From: Enoplolaimus lenunculus | Taxonomy: Eukaryota > Nematoda > Enoplea > Enoplida > Thoracostomopsidae | Reading direction: 5' to 3' | DNA: 64,000 nt | Assembly: GCA_030248215.1 (NCBI GenBank) | Contig: JASANG010002652.1 | Location: 1-64,000 of the forward strand | In this document: piece by piece, positions 50,882 to 63,400 of the stretch | How positions within the stretch are numbered: position 1 is the first letter of the stretch | Layout: each line of letters opens with the position of its first letter | Program-made: the position numbers and the translations under genes | The notes under the pieces: generated by a model | Seen by the model: the letters and a program-made list of their open reading frames with translations, nothing else | Told to the model about the DNA's origin: nothing | Databases searched by the model: none

Positions 50882-53566
50882 TCAAAGAACACGCATGACC
50901 ATATAGAATCCAGGAAACCCGCAGCAGTGGTTCGGTACGATGGCTTTGGTGACCGGTTCCCATACGCCAGCGGTTTCGAGATCAGCAATCATTTGATAGG
51001 AATCGTGCGGCCAATGAGGGTAGCCGTTTTGACTTTGATCATGCATCCATGCTTCACTGAAATATTCCAAATTTTAAATATAAATAAATGAAAACAACAG
51101 TAAAAATTAAAAAAATAAAAAAATGTTAAACTTTTACAAAAATGTGAAATTTGTGAGATTCGAAAAAAAAATAGAAAAAATATATAATTGGAAGAGAATA
51201 TATACTATATTCAGAATAGCGTTTGGCAACGGGCATTATTTGAACACCGGGTGACATGAACAATATCGTACGTAGATGCTAGACAGGTCCGTAGCCAGCT
51301 CACTTTGCTAGGGTGGGCTAGTAAATTCTTATACAAGGAGCACATAAAAGTTTTCGATGACTTTCAAGGAAGGTTGAAAATTTTTTTGGCCAAAATTCTT
51401 TTTGAAGGGGGATTGAACCACAGTGGCCCGCAGAGTGACTGTTTGATGCGTTTAAAACGATCAGATAAAATAGTAACAGGTTAATTTGAATTAAAAGACA
51501 CTACAAAATTTAAATTAGGTTTTGTCAAAGAACAATACGCTACTTTGAGTTTATATACTGCAAAAACTGGTGAGTCAAATTGACTCTATTCGAAATAGGC
51601 TTTTCCTGACTACACAAACTGAGTCAAAATTCCACTCCGCCAAACCTATTTTGCAGAGAGTCAATTTGACTCGCCATTTTTTTGCAGTGTAAGAATCGTT
51701 TGCAAAAAACTATTTTTCAAATCTTTGATCGCAAAAGCATAAACTTCCAAACGCAACTTTAAGCTTCAGCCCTTACATAAACAGTGGAAAACTTGTATCT
51801 CCACTGAATGTACAAACGTTTATAAAAAATTGGGTTGAAAATATAACTTTAATGGTATCACAACTACTTGATCGACTGACAACTCGTCGACCGACAACTT
51901 GTTAACTAAAATTTAATTGACTCGACTATTCGTCGACCATCATTCTTAGGATTTGGGCTGCGCTTAGGATTGTGATCAGATGTAAGTATTAATAGGCTTT
52001 AGAGCCAACGTAAAGGCCAAGGGCGGAACAGCATTATAAGCATGTTCCTAAGCCTAAGCCTAAGCCTAAGCCTAAGCGAAAGAATGAGTTTATTCCTAAA
52101 CCTAAGCCTAACCCAAGCAAAAAATAAAGTCTAAATCTTAAGCTTACTCTATTCTTGTCCCACAGAAAAACGTTCCGCACCTAATCTTTACATGTGCCGG
52201 ACACTGTTGGGCGACTAATTGTCACAGATTCAAGTTAATAAAAACATTAAAACAGCGTACCGTGTTCCAAATACAATCAATCCACCAGGACGAACCATAT
52301 CGATGAACACGTTGAACATATCTGGACCCATCATGCCAGGCCCGAACGCTCCAACTGAGATGAGTCCATCGAATGATTTTGTCTCGAGTCCACCATGGCT
52401 GACAGCGTCAAGAAAATCATTGGTGATACTTGAGTAGATATCTCGATTTCGAGCAATTTTCAACATTTCAGTTGACGGATCAATCGCATGCAAATCCGTG
52501 AAACCATCAACGACAAGCATTTTTCCCAGCTGTCCAGTACCCGCACCGACTTCTAAGATCCTGAAATAAATAATTGTACGAAATTGAATTCAAATCTAAA
52601 GCATTTCATTGGTTTATGTTCGTTAAGATATGTTCGAACAAAAGCAATACAACGAATGCTGATTGGTTGAATCATGGAGCGGTGTTTGTTATGGTGTTTC
52701 ATCAGTTACAAGTTGTACAACAAAGAAAGACCGCATACTATGCTTCAATTTCATGCCCCGTAGCAAGCTCACTTTGCCAGAGGTCGGCTAGAAATTTTTC
52801 AGGAGGGGCATACGAGGGTTTTCGATGACTTACAATCAAGGTTGAAAATTTTCTAGGGTGTGCCACAATCTTTGTGGAGCTGAGGTCCACCAGGCGCCAC
52901 CTTAGCTACGGACTCGTTCAGCTTTACCAAGGAAAAACGTATATATTCAATACAGATAAAGTTTTTTTAATATTGAAATATTACTGTGGAACTTGAAGCC
53001 TTTAAACTAGAACCCGTATTCTCAAATGTGTGCAGCAACTATCACCAGTTGGTAATAGGTCTTGAAACTTTGGAACCAGCGTATGCTGATGTTCGAAATT
53101 CAGCCACACAGTTCGCGTTTGAATTGCCGTACTTCTGTGCTAATTTTGAGATCTGCAACTGCAGATGTTTGTCAGTTTGAAAACCTATCGCTAACTGATG
53201 ATAGGTACTGTACGCAATTGAGAATATCGGCCACGATAACACTGTTTTAGTTGGTGGAAATTAACGTTTTGAGTCAACAATAAAACGCTATTTTAGTATC
53301 AATATAAACGCTTTTGTTCAAAATACGAAAATAATATATTTTTAATATACGATTTTTAAATGAAAATTTGACTAATTCAGCTTAAACATCAAACGTGATG
53401 TCTTTACTAACTTTGACTGTTTATCGAGATACGTTGTACAAAACGGAAAAACCAGCTGAGGTCCGTTGTATTCGTCGGCCATCATGCCCAGCTCGTAGGT
53501 TGATGCATGAGCATTATAGAATTCAAGTACACTTTGATTTATCATTGCATCATGATTGAATCCGGC
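50882..53566 (-). CDS. METTL27: METTL27-like (Williams-Beuren region 27 type) SAM methyltransferase, 5' exon missing
   Basis: Class I SAM-dependent methyltransferase of the METTL27/WBSCR27 type; its substrate is not established. Exons in coding order on the minus strand: 53566-53418, 52560-52261, 51056-50882; phases 2 and 2 agree, giving 207 residues plus TGA. Motif I is ILEVGAGTGQLG, then an acidic loop HAIDPSTEML, FDGLISVGAFGPG, and the post-motif VRPGGLIVFGTR. The first exon shown starts AGFNHDAMINQ and continues FYNAHASTYELGM, the usual N-terminal helix of the family. The C-terminus has AGVWEPVTK and CCGFPGFYMVMRVL. It lacks an initiator ATG; an upstream phase-0 exon should lie right of 53566 but I could not identify it. 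The first donor (CA|GTCAAA) is weak but the only one that keeps phase. It converges with ASPH and is co-oriented with SEPSECS. A relative of METTL27 cannot be excluded. Confidence 0.82.
51285..51440. mobile_element. CCGTAGCCAGC-type short repeat
   Basis: AGGTCCGTAGCCAGCTCACTTTGC with AGGAGCACATAAAAGTTTTC-GATGACTTTCAA and GCCAAAATTCTTTTTG blocks. Confidence 0.5.
51557..51689. mobile_element. TGAGTCAAATTGACTC palindromic MITE, in METTL27 intron
   Basis: ACTGCAAAAACTGGTGAGTC to ACTCGCCATTTTTTTGCAGTG; short centre. Confidence 0.75.
52010..52200 (+). mobile_element. CCTAAG-type hAT MITE (subfamily B), in METTL27 intron
   Basis: GAGCCAACGTAAAGGCCAAGGG to AATCTTTACATGTGCC, with five CCTAAG hexamers in a row. 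It ends 61 bp from a METTL27 exon. Confidence 0.65.
52753..52917. mobile_element. CCGTAGCCAGC-type short repeat, in METTL27 intron
   Basis: CCCCGTAGCAAGCTCACTTTGC to CGCCACCTTAGCTACGG, including AGGAGGGGCATACGAGGG. The ends are a short inverted pair. Confidence 0.55.
53006..53232. mobile_element. ATTCTCAAATGTGT-family MITE, in METTL27 intron
   Basis: CCCGTATTCTCAAATGTGTGC to GTACGCAATTGAGAATATCGG, inverted. The fullest copy of the family here. Confidence 0.75.
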
Positions 53567-55446
53567 CTGAAATTTGAAATTTTTATTTAAAGTACAAAAA
53601 ACATGATTTATAGAACAGGGTCGTAACAGTAGTATAAGCGTATTTCTAAGCCTAAACCTAAGAGATCTTGTAGTGTTTATCTCTTGTCTGGTTTGATTGA
53701 TATTCATAACGAACCAGACCGAATTAAGGCAGGGAACGAAAAAAATATAATTGGTCTCATTTTCAACTACAAACCAGGCCGGTCCAAGCGTCAACTGTTC
53801 TTAGGGACAGAATGACAGGAACCCAAAACTGAGTCTCACTAGGGGATATTAGAATATATAACAGGTTTAATATTGTCATATTTTTCAACGTTTATCGCAC
53901 CATTTAAATGTTTGTCCTGGAACGTCCTCAGCAACAAATTAACTTTTTGACGCATTTGACTACCGCTTCTACATCAATGAACGCTCAATTTGAACATTTT
54001 TTATTTAACAATTTTAAATTTAAAACTTGAATATTTAAACAAATCGTTTCTAAAAGGTTTCTAACTCAGACTAAAGTCTTTGCCACCCATCCATGGCGGG
54101 TACCCGTATGTTGTATCGCAATTAACTCCGTTGTCTAGGTATGCTACTCCGCTGAATTGGTGCTTGGGATGGGTATATCCATCTCAGCCTCGCAGTGCGC
54201 TTTTGCTTTTAGCGTAACTGTTACTACCGGACCCCAAAGACATAGTCCAACTCTGAAACGGCAGAAACTCACACTTTACCTAAACCTAAGCCTAATCTAT
54301 TGCATTTATAGTCAATCAACTTACAAATGCCTCCAAACTGTCTGTGTTGCTCAAAGTTTCAGTTGCCATTCAATTGTGTCGAACGACGGAAATTTCCAAC
54401 GATCACAGTGAAACCAAAATACTGATCAAACAAACTCCGCCCACAAATAAATCCGTTTGTCTTTTAACAACTGTCAGGCGAAATCCAAACGGGTTACTGT
54501 ACGCAACAAAATTGCTAAATCAAACTGAACGCAAAATTTGCAGGCGCAGCAAAATGGAAGTTTCCAGCAGCTTAAACTAAAACACTGTCTATACCGTTAG
54601 CTTCGAATATCGTGCTTTTATAGTCTTTCTTGCAATCGCTGATAAGCGATATTGACAGGAACAAACAACTTAGTTTTATTTGCACGACCTACTACCAAGT
54701 ATTTATTTGAAATTTGACCTTCATTCAGCGTTTATAGCTTTTTAATAATAATAATAATAATAATTTGCCAAGTTTTTACACGTGAAAAATTCAAATGAAC
54801 TTCGATGACCCAATTTTGAGCCGTTTCACGAGACTTAAAAAAAGTTCAAATTCTAAAAATAGTTGGCTTTAAAATTCGTACCGGTTGTATGGTTGATTTG
54901 CGTATTTTATTCGATCACGGGATTTTTCGAAATGTTTTGCGTCATTCGCGAATGATAAACTTAAATTTTTATATTTCGTAAGACACAACTTTTAAGTGAA
55001 TACAGAGTTCTAGAAGAGTTAATAAAGTTCCAGTTGACCTGGCTGGTTGTTATATTAAAATTTGGCAAATGTTTATTTTTTGGTTAATCTGGTGAAATGT
55101 AAATATTGTTAACCTACATTTTTGATTCCCTAATCTCAGGTGCTTGTTTTGTTTGCACAAATAACGTGACCAGATATTTTGCCAAAGTGCGTTTTGATTG
55201 GCTTATTGTTTTGTAGCTAATAACTGGGTCAGATGTCTAAAACAAGCTGGTATGAAACGGAAAATATAGTTTTTAATAAATTTTGTTTTCGCTTCAAATT
55301 TGTTGGGAACGGAAACAGACAGCGCCATTAGTACTAGCGGTGATGAGAGTCTGTTGGTACAAGGAAGACCAGACCACGATGACATAATTTTTCATTTTTT
55401 TCAAATTAAAACTAAATATCTGCGAACGAAACACCGTTGTTAGCAT

Positions 55447-55664
55447 ATAAAAAATGGAGTCAAATTGACTCTGTCACAGTTGAATTCGGATTACTAATTC
55501 GCAAGTTTGACTATGGCGGAGCCGAATTTGACTCAGTTTGTGAAGTCCTGTAGAGCCTATTTCGGAGAGAGTCAATTTGACTGATATCAAATTTGACTCA
55601 GTTTGTGTAGTCCCGTACAGCATATTTCGGAAAGAGTCAATTTGACTAACCATTTTTTGCAGTG
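55447..55664. mobile_element. TGAGTCAAATTGACTC palindromic MITE, internally duplicated
   Basis: The right end CTAACCATTTTTTGCAGTG is clean. The block GACTCAGTTTGTG-AGTCC and TATTTCGGA-AGAGTCAATTTGACT occurs twice. Confidence 0.7.
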
Positions 55665-56385
55665 TAAATGATTTGTTACTGAAATGTAATTCAGATTTTA
55701 TTAATGCTGAAGCGCTCATCATACGTAATTGGACGCTGTTCCAACAGTTCTTGGCATCCTTTGATTCATGTACAAACAACAAAAAGATATGCAAATAGGT
55801 TTTCAACAGATATATAAATTAAACATTTTGCCTAGTAATGCAATTACAAAAACCCCTGGACAAATGCTTATTATGTTGTTTTATTTATTAAAATTTGAAT
55901 TTTTTTATAATTAAGATCTAAATATTATAAGTTCCCGACGAATATTCTGCAATTTACATCTAAAACTACTCTTTCAAGCGCGCCGTGTTGAAGATACTTT
56001 TAACCATGTAAATTCCAATATGTTAATTATTCAACTCAGACGGAAAGTTAGTTATTTCTGAGTTAATAAAAATAGATTAATACAAAATTGCGAGACCGAT
56101 GAGGCTCATGTCTTGTGGTGATCTTGTACTGCGTTACACTTGTTGCAATTGTTGTATTGCACATTTATTTCACTATACACACAATTCGTTGAGTAGCTTA
56201 TAGTCAACTCTATGTGAGAAGATGTTAAACTCCGTCAGCTTTGTTTCTGGTTCTGAAAGCTATTAAACGGTTTCATTATTCAGTTCGCATTGCATCGGAC
56301 TGTTATAACCTAAGTACAGGCCAAAAAATGTAAAATTTTAGATTCAATCGAGATATAATAAAAGTTCGATAGTGTAAAACGGGTA

Positions 56386-56590
56386 CACCGCAAAAAATGG
56401 TGAGTCAAATTGACTCTCTCCGCAAAACAAACTGAGTCAAATTCGACTCCTCCGGAGTCAAATTCTTACACTACTGAGCGATTCAGTGAATCGAATTTGG
56501 TTCTGGCGGAGTCAAATTTTGACTCAGTTTGTGTAGTCAGGAAAAGTCTATTTCGGAGAGAGTCAATTTGATTCACCATGTTTTGCAGTG
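56386..56590. mobile_element. TGAGTCAAATTGACTC palindromic MITE, TA-flanked
   Basis: CACCGCAAAAAATGGTGAGT and TTCACCATGTTTTGCAGTG, TA at both edges. Confidence 0.85.
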
Positions 56591-57131
56591 TAAAGACTTT
56601 TTACCCGCGCTGCGCTTCATCCACGGAAATATTATCTTTTTACCCTCATCAACAGTCCCGAGTTTACTCGTGGGTAGCATGCAGCTATGGTCCGACAGTA
56701 AATATCATATGTACATTAATTCATTTATTTCTGACAGTAATTTCATACTTCGCTTACATGCAGGCGGAAACAACATTTATTCTTTTCCATGATTTTAATA
56801 TTTCAAAAATATTAACAATTCGGGCCCACAGCCAGAGGGAGGCCATGGACACCCAGTTCCATTAGACAATTACCCCTTCTCAAAGTAGATTTACATCCAC
56901 ATAAAATCATGTAAAGTAACTCAAGTCAAATCTAACAATATTCTTGCCCCCCCGGGCATGTTGAATCCGCTATTAGCCTTCTACACCGAGAACACCTTGT
57001 TCACTTAACCCTCACTCAAACTATCTTTACTAACTCACACGTTGGCAACAGTTTTTCCGTCTCCTCATGCTATCAAAGACTCTTATAGATTTTCCAAAAA
57101 TCCGGCACACGCTAAGTAATTAGACCCATGT

Positions 57132-57303
57132 AAATATCAGTTGCGGAAACGTTTTACGTGGAACTGCAATAGAGTAAGCTTAAGATTTAGACTAATTTTT
57201 TTGTTTAGACATAGGCTTAGGTATAAGTTCATTTTCACACTTAGGCTTAAACCTAGGAATATGCTTATACTACTGTTACGGCCCGGTTATAAACATTAGC
57301 CGG
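57132..57303 (-). mobile_element. CCTAAG-type hAT MITE (subfamily B) with exact 8-bp duplication
   Basis: Flanks GTAATTAG on both sides (57115-57122 region and after 57303) are identical. Ends ACCCATGTAAATATCAG and CGGCCCGGTTATAAACATTAGCC. This is the clearest evidence that the family makes 8-bp duplications. A stretch of flank plus end is duplicated again near 57390-57480. Confidence 0.75.
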
Positions 57304-57494
57304 TAATTAGACCAACTTGAAATCAATATGCAAATGCTACATTAATGGTTGTTCTACTTACACTTATTCTTACACTAAGGAATATGCTTATATTACTGTT
57401 ACGACCCTGTTATTAATATTATCCAGTAATTACACCCGACCCGGTTAGAAACATTAGCCAGTAATTAAACCAACTTGAAATCAATCCGCAAATG

Positions 57495-60400
57495 CTAAAT
57501 TAATGGTTCTTCCACAGTAACATTTTTCTTCAACTTTTGTAAACAATCATTCAAACGAATCACAAACGTATCAACTTCGTCCGAGCACATTCCAATCGCT
57601 GCAGCTGCGTTCAGATAAGCCATCGAATATTTCGAACAGTGAGCGCCGTAACTGTCAAAACTGTAACCTTCAATTGTTTGCTGTTTGCTTTGCGGTACAA
57701 CTCTGAAAAATAATGTTTCGTTCAGTTGACCTGAAACACCAGAGCACAGTTAAACGTTGAGACGCGCGTATCACAGTAGTAAAAGCATATTTCTAAACCT
57801 AAGCCTACATCTAAACCTAAGATTAAAGTATATGCCTACAACGAAGAATAGACGTAAGCTTAAGCCTAAGCAAAAATTAGCCAATATGCTTAAGTGCTAT
57901 TGCAGTCCCGCTCACAAACGGTACGCCTATCAACGTATTTACTGGCACAAAGCAGTATAAAACATTCATTACGATATAAAATCAGCCGGTCCCCAAAATA
58001 AAAGGTGGGGTCGGGCAAAAAACCACAACGAGTGCTGGTTCATTTTGTACCATGCGCAGCCCAGATAGTTGACACACTCTTGTTAAATATCATCCACTCT
58101 TGGTTGTATCCATATAGCAATAAGCGTACATATATTCCATACCTGGCACCTGAACAGCATCTAGAGAATAACATTGAACCAAGTTTCGTAACATTTGTTC
58201 CGGAACCGCCAGCATCAAAGGTTTCAAGCGACATTGCTAAAACAAATAAGACATTCATCAGGTACGGCGTTCACCGGTATTATCAAATATGTGTAGCATC
58301 CTATCAGCAGTCGGTGATATGTCATTTAACTTTTAGAACCAGTAAACTGTGAAGCTGGAAATTCAACACATTTTTCGCATTTTTGATTTGATTTGCTGTT
58401 GTGTTAATTTCGAGATTTGCAATTACATGAGTTTCTCAGTTTGAAAAGCTATCATTAACTGATAATAAATGCTATATGCATTTGAGAATATAGGCTCTTG
58501 AATGAGATAATCGATAGCACTATTCAGGAACTTTCACAAATAGACTTCACTTACAACTTGATTACACAAACTATATCTATTAGAAACTTTATTAAATCCT
58601 GAAAAAACAAGATAAATATTAAATAACAAGCGTGGATTGAAAAAATAAATAACATTCGTAACCGAATACAAGTTCGAGAACCTCCCGATGAAGTAAAATA
58701 TAAATCAGCCACTCCTGGCATCCGAGTCATTGAGAGCAATTTAAAAAACCTACATAACCATTACAGCTTAATACAAAACGCGGTTGACAAAAATTTGCTT
58801 ACTGTTTGAAAATTAAATCCTAACTGAAACAAAATAAGACTTACAAAAACAAAACAAAAACCGTACATAAAGTCGCGGACAAAATTAAGTGCAATCGCGG
58901 TTGCGTTTCAAAGCGCAACTCTGATCGCGATCGCTCGTTTTGTGGACGGACGCAGTTACTCGCAAACACTTTTCAAAGTGCTTGCGGTTACTGCGGCTGT
59001 AACCGCGACTGCAATCGCGATTACTACTGGTACGTATTTTTCCATCGTTGGGTAAACGCAGTTACAGTCGTGGTTTGAGACGCGATGGCGATCGCGTCTG
59101 TAGACGCGACTGGTTGCGAATAACAAAAAAACTGCAACTGCGATTATAAAACTGTGAGCGCAGACACAACCGCAGTGCACTTAATTCTGTCTGTGGTTGT
59201 ACTTAAGTAATTGGCAAGACCCATCCCATACCAAACTTTACGTCTCACCTAGCGATATCGGATTTTTCGGTGTATACAGCACACGCTCGTTAAACTTCAC
59301 AGCACAACTCGAAAGCCCATTGGTTAAGCGTTCAAACGCTGATTTTTGATTTTTGAGCAAATCAGTGTATCCACACTCGCCAAGCGACAGCATCGTAATT
59401 AAAAAATCAAGCGAAGGTGTCACAGATGCACGGCCTAAAACAATTTGAGTACAAAAGTTAAGAGCCATTCTAAGATACTATATGATAGCTAATTGGCTCA
59501 GTGGTTTTCTAGGTTATACGTACACACAGAGCATAACAGACGAACTGGTTATCCACGATAGACCAAAGTGGTTAAATGGACACAGCAATGGTCTGTATGT
59601 GCATACCGTATCCACGACCGTAGCCAGCTCACCTTGGTAGGGGAGAAAAATTGCTCACAACTTGTCATACAAGAGTTTGCAATAACTTATAAACAGGGTT
59701 GAAACTGTTCCAGAGGCCAAAAATTTGTCCGGGTGATGGTGGCTGACTGAGTCCCCCCGTTGACTCCGCACCGGTTTAAAATCGCTCAAAATGAGCTAAA
59801 CAGTTTGACTTGCAACTTGCTGTAACTTAGTTACAGTGTTATATTTTTCTACCTGCTAAAACAGTACACATACCTGGTAGGAACGGTCACAGTGGGGCCC
59901 CCCGAAAAAAAATAAAATTTTAAAGCCCCCACCCCCGAAAAAAATCCTGTGACAGCCAGTGATACCTGGGTAAGACTTGGATATTTCTTCAACAACGCTT
60001 GGAGTACTTGATGCAATGATAGCACCGCCAACAGGTACCATAAAATTCTTATCTAACGATTGAACGAACACATCAACGCGACTGTGTCTTGATGCCTAAA
60101 TGCATCCCGTAATCAAACTGGCTGATCCGGTCAGAGGTCATATTAGACATAAAAGGTTAGGAATTGATATGTCGTAGACCAATCTGCTATTCAGGCTATC
60201 CGTTTACTAATTGGCTTAGTCCAATTTGCTATTAAGACTAAATACAGTGCTTTAGCTTCAGTGAAAGCGCTATTGCATATAAATACATTATTAGCCTAAG
60301 CCAATTAGTAATTGGTCTGAATAATAAATTGGTCTACGACATATACCTTAAACTTTTTAAACATTTTGCACTTGGTATCAACTACGAGTATTGCAAGGTA

Positions 60401-63400
60401 AACATGAATGCTTATTCGGAGTGCACAACGATACCAAACGCATTTTAAACGAGAAAAACTGTAGAAATAAAAAAAGAATACGACAAACTTTACCTGCAGC
60501 ACAAATCCGCTGCAAACAGGTAAATTATTGCAAAATTTTACATCCTATTGTTTCCTGCATCTGGGTGTTTTGAAATCTTTTGAATCATCTTCGACGATAT
60601 TATAATATAAAAGCTTCAACTATTCACAAAAAAAATTATCTTGAAATTTCAAGACTCTTACTCATACATTCTTAAACTTTTAAAACTAAAAAAACCTGAA
60701 ATTCCAAATATTACGTAATTGTCTTTTGAAAAATAGAAATTCGTGTCTGTAACGGTTAAAATGCAAGTGTGTTATATTCAAGAAATTACTATTACACATT
60801 GTACTTTGACATAATCAAATTTCAGACAATATTTCTTGCATATCAGAAAATTTGTTTTGTGGTCAAAATTGAAATACTTTAAACTTTCAATCTCATAATC
60901 GAAGCCTGTCTGGAATCTGTACTGAAACATAATTCAATTTCACACAATATTTTCTGCATTTCAGAAAATATTTGTTTTATGGTCAAAACCAAAATACTTT
61001 AAACCTTCAATCTCATTGTCGAAGCCTGTCTGGCGTTTGTACTAAGACATAATTAAATTTCAGACAATATTTCTTGCATACCAGATAATTTGTTTTGTGG
61101 TCAAAACCAAAATACTTTAAACTTTCAATCTAATTATCGAAACCTAAAGTTATTCACAAACCTGTTCAATGGAGTGGCATATCTTTGATGACTGTAAACC
61201 ATACGCATTATTGATCAAATGCGGAATGTTGTATTTAACGCATATTTTACCAATGTCTTCGACACTAAAGTGAAAAAAAAAACTTGCGTAGATCGGAAGA
61301 TCGAATCTTGTATCTAACAGGCAATGGACTGGCCATAAGTAGTACCAGGTAACCGCGCGATGAGCTGTCTAAAATTTGGGCCACTGAAACGAAAAATCAA
61401 GTTTTAGCTGTTCAAGCTGTTTTTCCCACATTTATCCGCCAATGATTTTGACTGATTGTTGATTTGACTATTTTTATAAAATAGCCATTGTGGGCCGATG
61501 TATGTCCAAATGCCAGAACCGATGTTGATTGCCGTTTCCGTCCTGATGCCTACCACACTTATAGTCGTAAAAATAACATTGTAGGTAAATACTGAATTTT
61601 GTTTCAGGGATTTAAGGAGTAGGGATGGCCACAGGAAGGGGCTTGACCACCGCCGGCCCCAAAATTTCTAATTAAAATTTTGATTTTAAGTGCTTCAACC
61701 ATCTGTCCAAAATCGAAATTTTAAACCAAACCATAATTCAGATCGGAAATTGGAAACAATACGAGTAAAAAATGACTAAGGGTGGCGCTATACTTTTGAT
61801 GACGTCCAGCGCCGTTCGTCACTGTGCGGTATCATACGAAAATTACTAACGTATGATACCGTGTAGTGACGGACGGTGACGCACGGCGCCGTACGTCGCC
61901 ACACGACAAGTATAGCGCCACTCTAACGGCGGCGCTATACTTTTGATGACGTCCGGCGCCGTCCGTCACCATAAGGTATAATAGACGTACGACATCGCAC
62001 GGTGACGGACTGCACTGGACGGGTGACGAACCGTCTCGGACAACACCATACGAGACAAATACATCACAACCCTTACATATTACACGTTTTTGGCCCAAGA
62101 CACCGTGTAAAATTGATTATTAATTTCATTAGTTTATATCTCGCAGTGTCGCATGGAAATTTTCTGTACCAATAATTTTTTCAATAAGCATATAACATCG
62201 TTTTTACTCAAGTTCCCTTGCAGATAACAAAACCAAAAAAACAGCAAAAAAAAAATCATTATTCCAAGTCTTACGAATCAGGCACTCTTGGCGCAAAGCA
62301 ACTGGTAGTTGACATCACACAGACAACGTTATCAGCGCCCACCGATTCAATAGCGGCATTGATCCCGTCCAAATTCGTCCCTAGCATATCAGCATCTGGT
62401 ATTGGTTCGACAATAATAGGTTCTAGACCTTAATAAAGAAAGATGAAGATAAACACAGGGTCTACCACTATACTTTCATTTCGGAAGGGTGGGTATAACC
62501 CCAATGTTCAAGTTGTTTACGATTGAGTATAAAATTTTTAATCCTAAAAACTACCATTTTCTCATTCTCCACACACTTCGAGAGGGGATAAAATATATTC
62601 CTGTATACCCCCTTTGCGTTAGGTAATGGTATGCACCATATCTCCATTATAAAGTGACGCGACTCTATTTTGGACGCCAAAATCCTCAAGAACACTAAAA
62701 CACAACGTGCACCTAGCAAAGAATTGGATATTTTACGTCACTGCTAGCTTATAAATGCGCTTGTACTGTTAGCCCGTAAGTAAAACGCATTGCTTTTTTC
62801 CACATTTTCACGTTTTTCAGATAACTTTTGCCGTAAAACATTAAACGTAAACAATGACAACGGTAACTAACCTGCAGTTAAAATCGACTTAAAGCACGAT
62901 TTTTGATCAATACGCGACCAGATGACGTACTGCGCGTCAGAACACCGGCTTCGGTTGCGTTTCAACCACAACATCGACAATGTTAAAGCCATTCCGGTTG
63001 CTACTGGAATAATCACACAAGCTTGACAAGATCTAATGCCTAAAACGAGCAAAAATAATAACATATACACACATAAACGTATGAAACTAAATTCTAACTT
63101 AATATCACAGTTTAAGAAATTAAAATCTAACCCAACTGGCACATGTTTTGATGGTCACAATCGGGAAACAGCAGAGCAGACGCCATTGTAAATGCTTCCA
63201 TACAAAACGTTTTCGGTCCCAAAATACGGTTCCTAGTCCGTCAACATAAACGACCGCTGCTAATTGGTTAATATTTTTCGCACGGTTATATGTACCATGC
63301 TAACTTCACCTGAAATCTCATTGGCCGCGAGCCATACCTGACAACTGAACTGCATGTAACGCTAAACCATTTGCTAATTTGTTGATTAACGACGATCCGG

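Larger units (their letters stand above)
53567..57494. other. METTL27-SEPSECS intergenic region
   Basis: It should contain the METTL27 first exon, not identified. It holds an (AAT)n microsatellite (about 54749-54763), MITEs at 55447 and 56386, a CACTGTAAATT fragment (56005-56070), a tRNA-MITE fragment (about 56095-56230), and CCTAAG-type copies at about 53605 and 57132. Open frames at 54157, 55474 and 56529 show no family similarity. Confidence 0.55.

Noticed and set aside
50816-51091. 91-codon plus-strand frame
   Set aside because: Shadow of the METTL27-like terminal exon on the minus strand.
54157-54580. Plus-strand frames between METTL27 and SEPSECS
   Set aside because: No family similarity, partly a CCTAAG remnant; also checked on the minus strand for the missing METTL27 first exon without a convincing donor.
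55680-55806. Possible exon FINAEALIIRNWTLFQQFL after TAATTCAG
   Set aside because: Looks exon-like on plus but no partner exons or family match; the minus-strand reading is equally open.
62218-62433. 71-codon plus-strand frame
   Set aside because: Shadow of the SEPSECS exon at 62275-62428 on the minus strand.
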